Shown here piece by piece: positions 12,587 through 18,317 of a DNA stretch of 24,310 nucleotides. Position numbers and translations under genes: made by a program. Origin of the DNA: Clostridia bacterium (lineage in GTDB: Bacteria > Bacillota > Clostridia > Oscillospirales > CAG-272); NCBI GenBank assembly GCA_017379815.1, contig JAFNVK010000021.1:1-24310 (forward strand). The letters are read 5' to 3'. The notes under the pieces were generated by a model that was given only the letters and a program-made list of their open reading frames with translations, made no database searches and was not told where the DNA came from. How positions within the stretch are numbered: the first letter of the stretch is position 1; each line of letters opens with the position of its first letter.

Positions 12587-15415
12587 TCAATTCAGCTCCA
12601 GCGTAACGCCGAAGATCGCAGCCAGTGCCTGGAGAGCCAGATCGCTGACGTCGTCGTGCGTCTCGCGGTACTCGTAGATCGCAGCCAGGCAGTCCTGATA
12701 TTCCTGAGAATCCTCGGGAATGTACTGTGCGATCTGGAAGGGATCGTAAGCGATGACCTTCTCGCCGTCGGTCATAGCCTGAATGAGTGCGTAGTCGATG
12801 GCGTGTGCGTTGAGCAGAGTCTCAACGGTCACCTTTGCCGTGGGCAGAACGCCGTCATCCTGTCCCTCGGAGCTGAAGAGCTTGTTCTCGTCAGCATCCT
12901 TTGCGGCAAGCGCGATGCTCAGGATCTGGTTGAGCGCCTTTGCCTCACCCTCGTAGTTCTCGAGGTCCTCGTTGCCCATGTAGTGGAAGAGAGAGGTGAT
13001 GAACTTCGCCACGATGCCCGCATACTCCTCGGGGAGACCGAAGCCGATCAGACGGTTCTCGGTGATATAGACCTCGATCATACCTGCGGTCTGGGGATTG
13101 AGGGTCTGGATCAGCTCAATGACCTTTTCCTCGGTCAGAGGCTCACCCTTGTTGAGTGCGTCCATAATGCCAACGCTTCCGGCAACGACGCCCATGGTCT
13201 CGGAGTAGTTGCCGCCGTTGGAGGTTGCCTGGTTGGCAAGGTTGGTTGCCGTTTCCATATCCAGCTGTGCGGAGTTACGGACCGTCTCGGACTGCAGAAC
13301 GGCTGTCAGAAGGCCGGCGGTCTTATCCTCGCCGAAGGTGGAGGTCTGGCTGAGAGAGTCAAGAATGTTACCGACCGAGCCTGCAATTGCGCCCAGGTCC
13401 ATGCCCTCCATGCTGCCGCCCTCGCCGGTCATATCGCCAAGGATGGTGCCTGCTGCCTCGAAGATCGAGGAAATGGCCTCGGCCTCCTTCTCGATGGTCT
13501 CTTCGGTGATGGTCTCGGCCGCCTCGGTGATGTCCAGAAGCAGATCGTCAAGCGTGACGACCGTGCTGTTCATCTCGGTGGAGGACTGCAGACTTGCCGT
13601 GTTGGTTACGGTCTCGGCAGACAGGGGCTGCTCGATGACCACGTTCTGGATCGCCTCCATTGCGGCGCTTCCCTCCTCCATGATCTCGGAGAAGGCCTCG
13701 GTTGCGATCTGCTTGGCAACCTCGGCAACGTTTTCGGTATCGGCGGTGATGGCCGCCAGCTCGTAGCAGACCTTAGCCAGCACGGTTGCGGCGCACTTTT
13801 CAAGCTCTTCCTGGGTCATGTTGGCGTAGATCGAGCCTGCAAGAGGATCTTCGCTTCTCACCTCGCCGAGAGCAACGGTGGTATCCTTGCCGCTCAGCTC
13901 CTCACGCGCCATGGCGCGATCGGCGTACAGAACGAAGAAGGCCTGCACGTCGGCGGAGGTAACGGTGCCGTTCGGATTGTTGTCGATCAGGTCGTGGATC
14001 AGGCTGGAGGAATAGAAATCCAGAATATCGTCCTCAACGACGATACCGGCATTGTCAAAGGCGCTGTCCAGCTGAGGGGTAAGCGCGGCAATGCGTGCAG
14101 CCGCATCCATCGAAGAAACCTCGTTGAGCGAGGTGGCTACCTTGTTGAGGAAGGTATCGTAAACCGCCTGCGGGTTCTCGGGGATCTGCAGAGTCTGGCC
14201 AACAGCACGGATGCCGAGGTTGGTGATCTGCGGGATCAGGCGCTTCATGCTCGTGTTGCTTCCGAGAGCAGAAACCATATCCTTGACCACGGTTCCGCCG
14301 GAGAGAGAGGCAAGAAGGGCGTCGGTATTCTCCAGGTTGGCAAATACGCCGTTCTCGGCGAGCGTTGCGATCAGAGAGGCCACGGTGCGAACGTCGGCCT
14401 GCAGAGCCGCGGAGTTCTTGGCGTCGCCGTGCAGGATGAACCAAAGCTCATCCATAAAGGGATCGAACAGATCACCCATCTCGGGCTTTTCCACGCCCAG
14501 GAAGGCCTGATCGTTCATCCACGCATCGGTAGCGGCGTAGATCACGTCACCCATGATGGGAGCGAGAAGCTTGGAGTCGGCAAAGGAATCCGCGATCGCA
14601 CGGATCACAGCGGCCTCCTCAGGTCCGTATTCGGAGATCTCGGATCCGCCGAGATCGGAAATGTGCGTCCAAAGCACGACCAGAGAATCCAGCTCGTCCT
14701 CAGCGCGGAAGTTCTGACCGTCTATGCGGATCTTCATCAGCGCGTTGTTGATCAGGTCGGCGCCAAGCACGCGGGATACGGAGAGTGCCGGGCTATTCTT
14801 CAGGCCGTCAACCTCCTGCATGACCATCTGCATGGTGGGATCGGAGGCGTCGATAACGCCCTCGTTTGCAAGGTTGTTCATGGTGGGAGCCGCAAGATCC
14901 ACGTAGCCGCAGAGCGGAACCATCACGATCAGCACGGCGATCATGCCGCGAACCAGACCCCATACGCCGCCGCGAAGACGGCCAAGCTTCTTCTCCTTGG
15001 ACTTCTTCTTCATCGCCTTGCCGCGGATCATGACCACGATCAGGTAAGCGAGCCAGGTCAGGAAGGAGAGGGTCAGGAAGAGAACCAGGCAGACCAGAGG
15101 CAGAACAAGTCCTGCCGCCAGCTGAAGCACAAGCTCAAGAAGCGTGGGCGAAAGCTCCAGATAGCCCATGATCTCTCCCGTATTGGCATCCTGGATCATC
15201 GGGAGGACCTGCGTCTCAAGCAAGGCAAGCGTCTCGCTTGTGGAGGGGAGGCTGTTGCGCATGATGATGCAGGCTACCACGGCAACCAGAGCCGAGGCGG
15301 CGATCATGATCACGCGAACGCGTGCCTTGACTACTCCGCGGAGCGTGCCCCAGCCGAAGCAGATCAACAAATAGAGTAATACTGCGAGTGAAACGAGTAA
15401 ACCGATACTAACCAT
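12587..15415 (-). CDS. Large CvpA-like membrane protein with a 770-residue exported domain
   Basis: No firm function. Of 942 residues, the first 170 resemble the CvpA (colicin V production) family: helix about 3-21, a basic GTLRGVVKARVR turn, helix 33-52, an outside loop, a long hydrophobic stretch 97-130, the very basic loop KAMKKKSKEKK, then GRLRGGVWGLVRGMIAVLIVMVPL (helix 150-170). The positive-inside rule puts residues 173-942 outside the membrane. That part is acidic, rich in Ala, Glu, Thr and Ser, looks mainly helical and shows no recognised catalytic motif. Ordinary CvpA proteins are about 160-220 residues. Start 15415 is favoured over 15421 because AAGGAG is 7 nt away rather than 1. 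It is monocistronic, with its own consensus promoter and strong terminator. Cell-envelope or division role is a guess. Confidence 0.8.
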   Translation of the reverse strand: MVSIGLLVSLAVLLYLLICFGWGTLRGVVKARVRVIMIAASALVAVVACIIMRNSLPSTSETLALLETQVLPMIQDANTGEIMGYLELSPTLLELVLQLAAGLVLPLVCLVLFLTLSFLTWLAYLIVVMIRGKAMKKKSKEKKLGRLRGGVWGLVRGMIAVLIVMVPLCGYVDLAAPTMNNLANEGVIDASDPTMQMVMQEVDGLKNSPALSVSRVLGADLINNALMKIRIDGQNFRAEDELDSLVVLWTHISDLGGSEISEYGPEEAAVIRAIADSFADSKLLAPIMGDVIYAATDAWMNDQAFLGVEKPEMGDLFDPFMDELWFILHGDAKNSAALQADVRTVASLIATLAENGVFANLENTDALLASLSGGTVVKDMVSALGSNTSMKRLIPQITNLGIRAVGQTLQIPENPQAVYDTFLNKVATSLNEVSSMDAAARIAALTPQLDSAFDNAGIVVEDDILDFYSSSLIHDLIDNNPNGTVTSADVQAFFVLYADRAMAREELSGKDTTVALGEVRSEDPLAGSIYANMTQEELEKCAATVLAKVCYELAAITADTENVAEVAKQIATEAFSEIMEEGSAAMEAIQNVVIEQPLSAETVTNTASLQSSTEMNSTVVTLDDLLLDITEAAETITEETIEKEAEAISSIFEAAGTILGDMTGEGGSMEGMDLGAIAGSVGNILDSLSQTSTFGEDKTAGLLTAVLQSETVRNSAQLDMETATNLANQATSNGGNYSETMGVVAGSVGIMDALNKGEPLTEEKVIELIQTLNPQTAGMIEVYITENRLIGFGLPEEYAGIVAKFITSLFHYMGNEDLENYEGEAKALNQILSIALAAKDADENKLFSSEGQDDGVLPTAKVTVETLLNAHAIDYALIQAMTDGEKVIAYDPFQIAQYIPEDSQEYQDCLAAIYEYRETHDDVSDLALQALAAIFGVTLELN

Positions 15416-15478
15416 TACCATACTCCTTTTCGTCGTTTGTTTTGTCGTTTGTCGGTGGAAACGGTGTTCCTGTATTTG

Positions 15479-15507
15479 ATTATAGCACCAAAGGGAGATT
15501 TTGTCAA
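15479..15507 (-). promoter_or_regulatory. Consensus sigma-A promoter of the CvpA-like gene
   Basis: Minus strand TTGACA (15502-15507), 17-bp spacer ending in TGC, and TATAAT (15479-15484); TG one base before the -10 makes it an extended -10 promoter. The leader to the start codon at 15415 is about 57 nt. Confidence 0.92.
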
Positions 15508-15546
15508 GAAAAAGATAAAATTCCTTCATCCTTTTAGCAAATGGGC

Positions 15547-15591
15547 AAAAAAAGTCCGGGCGGCTTCCCCCGGGAGTGGGAGAAGCCGCCC
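15547..15591 (-). terminator. Terminator after marR
   Basis: Perfect 10-bp stem GGGCGGCTTC/GAAGCCGCCC (15558-15567 with 15582-15591), with a 14-nt loop that can itself pair partly. On the minus strand it is followed by GGACTTTTTTT, 41 bp past the marR stop codon. T residues also follow it on the plus strand. Confidence 0.88.
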
Positions 15592-15632
15592 TTTTTTCGG
15601 CAGCAATATATCTTCCTTCGTGCGAAAGGCGC

Positions 15633-16088
15633 TCAGAGGCGGATGCGCGGCGTTCTCTCGGTCGCCTCGGGCATCAGCTCCTCCGAGATGACCTTCAGCA
15701 CACGCTCAAATGCCTCTACGTCCTCCTCGGGAATGCGTCCGCGAATGCGGCCAAGCACGGTCTTGACGTAATCGTAGGTCAAGCCGTAGGTCGCCAGATA
15801 CTTGTCCGTAACCTCCAGATGGTAGGCACGCCGATCGGTTTCGGAGCGCACCTTGACGATATAGCCCTTCCGGATCAGGCTGTGGATCTTGTAGGCGGCG
15901 TTGGGCGCTGAAAGGTTGGCAAACGCCGCAAACTCGTGCACGGTGGGCGAATCCATGGCGTAGATGGTCTCGGCGCAGAATTGCTCCAGCGCAGAAAGCC
16001 CCTCCTCCCGCTCGTCGGTGCGGGAAAAGATCTTGCGGTAGAGGGTCAGCTTGAATTTGGTGTAGATCTCAAAAAAATACCGTTCCAT
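15633..16088 (-). CDS. MarR-family winged-helix transcriptional regulator
   Basis: The 151-residue product is a typical single-domain MarR protein. N-terminal dimerisation helices come first (about 1-45). The winged helix-turn-helix follows (about 50-105), in which SPTVHEFAAFANLSAPNAAY is the helix-turn-helix and VKVRSETDRRAYHLEVTDK is the wing with the conserved D-R-R. A C-terminal helix carries many charged residues. Start 16088 has AAGGAG about 12 nt upstream; an in-frame ATG at 16130 lies inside the promoter and is rejected. It is transcribed divergently from pckG, and both promoters share an 18-bp element, which suggests autoregulation and control of pckG. Effector unknown. Confidence 0.92.
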   Translation of the reverse strand: MERYFFEIYTKFKLTLYRKIFSRTDEREEGLSALEQFCAETIYAMDSPTVHEFAAFANLSAPNAAYKIHSLIRKGYIVKVRSETDRRAYHLEVTDKYLATYGLTYDYVKTVLGRIRGRIPEEDVEAFERVLKVISEELMPEATERTPRIRL

Positions 16089-16128
16089 GGTTTTGCCAAT
16101 CTCCTTTTGCGGGAATCCGTGTTTCTCC

Positions 16129-16157
16129 ATTATAGCATAAAGCCTCGGCTTTGAAAA
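16129..16157 (-). promoter_or_regulatory. Extended -10 promoter of marR
   Basis: Minus strand TGCTATAAT, with the -10 at 16129-16134. The -35 is poor: TTTTCA with a 17-bp spacer or TTTCAA with 16 bp. The extended -10 would compensate. The -35 region lies inside the element shared with the pckG promoter. Confidence 0.7.
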
Positions 16158-16166
16158 CCCCTTTTG
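16149..16166 (-). promoter_or_regulatory. Copy 1 of an 18-bp element shared by the marR and pckG promoters
   Basis: Minus strand CAAAAGGGGTTTTCAAAG, 15 of 18 identical to the copy at 16252-16269. It covers the -35 region of marR in the same relative position as the other copy does for pckG. Candidate regulator-binding site. Confidence 0.5.
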
Positions 16167-16215
16167 GGAAAAAATGCAAAAAGAAAAATTCCGTCCGCGC
16201 TTATCCGTGTTCACT

Positions 16216-16227
16216 TTTTGCGCAAAA
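16216..16227. promoter_or_regulatory. 12-bp perfect palindrome between the divergent promoters
   Basis: TTTTGCGCAAAA is fully self-complementary and lies between the marR -35 and the pckG -35. It is a possible operator for a dimeric regulator; no experimental or family-specific motif supports a particular protein. Confidence 0.35.
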
Positions 16228-16251
16228 TTTATGAACAATTCGTAACCTTTT

Positions 16252-16269
16252 CAAAAGGGGATTGCAAAA
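16252..16269 (+). promoter_or_regulatory. Copy 2 of the 18-bp element, at the pckG -35
   Basis: CAAAAGGGGATTGCAAAA, matching copy 1 at 15 of 18 positions, and containing the pckG -35 hexamer. Its left end is part of a 13-bp inverted repeat CCTTTT-C-AAAAGG (16246-16258). Confidence 0.5.
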
Positions 16270-16290
16270 TGCGAAGAAATCCTGTAAAAT
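16262..16290 (+). promoter_or_regulatory. Promoter of pckG
   Basis: TTGCAA (16262-16267), 17-bp spacer, TAAAAT (16285-16290). Transcription would start near 16297, just before a small stem-loop. A second TTGACA at 16316-16321 has only a poor -10 (TAAACA) at 17 bp. Confidence 0.75.
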
Positions 16291-16298
16291 ATAACCTG

Positions 16299-16313
16299 GG
16301 CAACGATGTTGCC
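16299..16313 (+). other. Stem-loop at the predicted 5' end of the pckG message
   Basis: GGCAAC-GAT-GTTGCC, perfect 6-bp arms and a 3-nt loop, beginning about 2 nt after the predicted transcription start. It could stabilise the mRNA 5' end or be an operator overlapping the start site. Confidence 0.45.
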
Positions 16314-16359
16314 ATTTGACAGTGTACGAAAATTTATCTAAACATAAAGGAGCAAAATC

Positions 16360-18144
16360 ATGACCAACAACAAACACGTTCTGGATTGGATCAACTCCAT
16401 GGCCGAGCTTGTGCAGCCCGAGAAGATCGTTTGGATCGACGGCAGCGAGGAGCAGACCGAGGCTCTGCGTGCCGAGGCCTGCGCTACGGGCGAGCTCTTC
16501 GCCCTCAATCCCGAGAAGTACCCCAACTGCTACCTGCACAGAACCGCCGTCAACGACGTGGCACGTGTAGAGGGCAGAACCTTCATCTGCACCCGCAAGA
16601 AGGAGGACGCCGGCACCATCAACAACTGGATGGATCCCACGGAGTGCTACGAGAAGCTCTCCAAGCTCTATAAAAACTCCTACAAGGGCAAGACCATGTA
16701 CGTCATTCCCTACTCCATGGGCGTCGTTGGCTCCGACTTTGCCAAGATCGGCATTGAGCTGACCGACTCCATCTACGTCGTGCTCAACATGCTCATCATG
16801 ACCCGCGTCGGCAAGAACGTGATCGACGCGCTGGGCGAGAGCGCAGAGTTCGTCAAGGGTCTGCACGCCGTTGCCGACTGCGACGAGGAGAAGCGCTATA
16901 TCTGCCACTTCCCCGAGGACAACACCATCTGGTCGGTCAACTCCGGCTACGGCGGAAACGTTCTGCTCGGCAAGAAGTGCTTTGCACTCCGCATTGCCTC
17001 CTACCAGGGACGCAAGGAGGGCTGGATGGCTGAGCATATGCTCATTCTCGGTCTTGAGAATCCTCAGGGCGAGGTCAAGTATATCTCCGCCGCATTCCCC
17101 TCCGCCTGCGGAAAGACCAACCTTGCCATGCTCATTCCGCCCGAGATCTACAAGAAGGCGGGCTACAAGGTATGGACCGTCGGTGACGACATTGCCTGGA
17201 TCCGCGTGGGCGCTGACGGCAGACTCTACGCCGTGAACCCCGAGAACGGCTTCTTCGGCGTGGCTCCCGGCACCAACGAGCACTCCAACCTCAACGCTCT
17301 GAGAACCGCTCAGAAGAACTGCATCTTCACCAACGTCTGCCACAACCTGGACGACAACACCATCTGGTGGGAGGGCCTGGACAACAATCCGCCCAAGAAC
17401 GCCCTCAACTGGAGAGGCGAGAAGTGGGATTACACCAAGTACGACAAGAAGGACAAGGTCGGCACCTCCGGCGCTCACCCCAACTCCCGCTTCACCGCAA
17501 TGGCCTCCAACTGCCCTTGCATTTCCCCCGAGTTCAATAGCCTGCAGGGCGTTCCGCTGACCGCCATCATCTTCGGCGGCCGCCGCGCAAAGACCGCTCC
17601 CCTGGTTTATGAATCCCGCTCCTGGCAGCACGGCACCTTCGTTGGCTCCATCATGGCCTCCGAGACCACCGCAGCAGCCTCCGGCGCCGTCGGTGTCGTT
17701 CGCCGTGACCCCATGGCTATGCGTCCCTTCGTCGGCTACGACATGGGCGACTACTTTGCTCACTGGCTCAACATGGGCAAGAAGATCCCCAACGCGCCCA
17801 AGATCTTCCACGTCAACTGGTTCCGCACCGATGACGAGGGTCACTTCATCTGGCCGGGCTTTGGCGACAACATGAGAGTCCTGATGTGGATCCTCGCACG
17901 CTGCGCAGGCGAGGTCGAGGCCGTGGAGACGCCCATCGGCTTTATTCCCAAGGCTGAGGACATCAACATCGAGGGCCTTGACGGTGTGACCGTGGACACC
18001 ATCCGCGAGCTGCTCACCATCGACAACGCAAGCTGGCTTGAGGACGTTGAGAACATCAAGTCCTTCTACAAGCAGATCGGCGACCGCGTTCCCGCAGAGC
18101 TCTACGACGAGCTGGCAACCCTTGAGGCAAACCTCAGAAAGTAA
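16360..18144 (+). CDS. pckG: Phosphoenolpyruvate carboxykinase (GTP)
   Basis: Interconverts oxaloacetate plus GTP with phosphoenolpyruvate, CO2 and GDP in the cytoplasm. The 594-residue product is full length for the GTP-dependent class and unrelated in sequence to the ATP class. The nucleotide-binding P-loop FPSACGKTNLAML (residues 246-258) includes the hyper-reactive Cys250, Lys252 and Thr253. Other family segments are MYVIPYSMG, EHMLILG, NPENGFFGVAPGT, IIFGGRRAKTAPLVYE and MRPFVGYDMGDYFAHWL. AAGGAG lies 7 nt before the ATG. The codon usage is strongly biased (nearly all Lys as AAG), suggesting high expression. In fermentative anaerobes it often runs towards oxaloacetate, and the Na+ decarboxylase operon in this window could take that oxaloacetate to pyruvate. 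Divergent marR may regulate it. Monocistronic. Confidence 0.97.
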   Translation: MTNNKHVLDWINSMAELVQPEKIVWIDGSEEQTEALRAEACATGELFALNPEKYPNCYLHRTAVNDVARVEGRTFICTRKKEDAGTINNWMDPTECYEKLSKLYKNSYKGKTMYVIPYSMGVVGSDFAKIGIELTDSIYVVLNMLIMTRVGKNVIDALGESAEFVKGLHAVADCDEEKRYICHFPEDNTIWSVNSGYGGNVLLGKKCFALRIASYQGRKEGWMAEHMLILGLENPQGEVKYISAAFPSACGKTNLAMLIPPEIYKKAGYKVWTVGDDIAWIRVGADGRLYAVNPENGFFGVAPGTNEHSNLNALRTAQKNCIFTNVCHNLDDNTIWWEGLDNNPPKNALNWRGEKWDYTKYDKKDKVGTSGAHPNSRFTAMASNCPCISPEFNSLQGVPLTAIIFGGRRAKTAPLVYESRSWQHGTFVGSIMASETTAAASGAVGVVRRDPMAMRPFVGYDMGDYFAHWLNMGKKIPNAPKIFHVNWFRTDDEGHFIWPGFGDNMRVLMWILARCAGEVEAVETPIGFIPKAEDINIEGLDGVTVDTIRELLTIDNASWLEDVENIKSFYKQIGDRVPAELYDELATLEANLRK

Positions 18145-18158
18145 TTTTGATCCGCAAG

Positions 18159-18192
18159 GCGGACCGTACCGTGGTGGTGCGGTCCGCTTTTT
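18159..18192 (+). terminator. Terminator of pckG
   Basis: Stem GCGGACCG/CGGTCCGC (18159-18166 with 18180-18187), partly extended in the loop by TACC/GGTG, then TTTTT. It begins 14 bp after the stop codon. Confidence 0.92.
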
Positions 18193-18195
18193 CTC

Positions 18196-18246
18196 ACCGA
18201 GATCGGTAGGTCTTTCCGAGGAAAGCAAAAAACTTTGGGAAATCCC
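18196..18246. repeat. Three consecutive inverted repeats ahead of the glycoside phosphorylase promoter
   Basis: ACCGA-GA-TCGGT (18196-18207), CTTTCC-GA-GGAAAG (18212-18225) and GGGA-AA-TCCC (18237-18246). The last abuts the -35 box. They are candidate operator sites for a carbohydrate-responsive repressor or activator; no such regulator gene is adjacent. Confidence 0.35.
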
Positions 18247-18275
18247 TTTACAAAGCAGGCGCAGTATGGTAAAAT
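18247..18275 (+). promoter_or_regulatory. Promoter of the glycoside phosphorylase gene
   Basis: TTTACA (18247-18252), 17-bp spacer, TAAAAT (18270-18275), with TG one base before the -10 (extended -10). The leader is about 36 nt. Confidence 0.8.
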
Positions 18276-18317
18276 AAGAGATGAATAAGCCGAACGGCAA
18301 CGACAAAGGAGTATATC

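Noticed and set aside
11807..15379. A 1190-codon open frame on the plus strand
   Set aside because: It lies antisense to nth and the CvpA-like gene, crosses two genes, a terminator and two promoters, has no plausible ribosome site and encodes a low-complexity product. It is a by-product of GC-rich codon bias.
16316..16345. Alternative pckG promoter TTGACA-N17-TAAACA
   Set aside because: The -35 is perfect, but the -10 matches only 3 of 6 and the start would fall on the ribosome-binding site. The upstream pair at 16262-16290 is better.
16201..18306. A 701-codon open frame on the minus strand over pckG
   Set aside because: Antisense to an unmistakable PEP carboxykinase; the product has no recognisable domain and the frame is open because of third-position bias.
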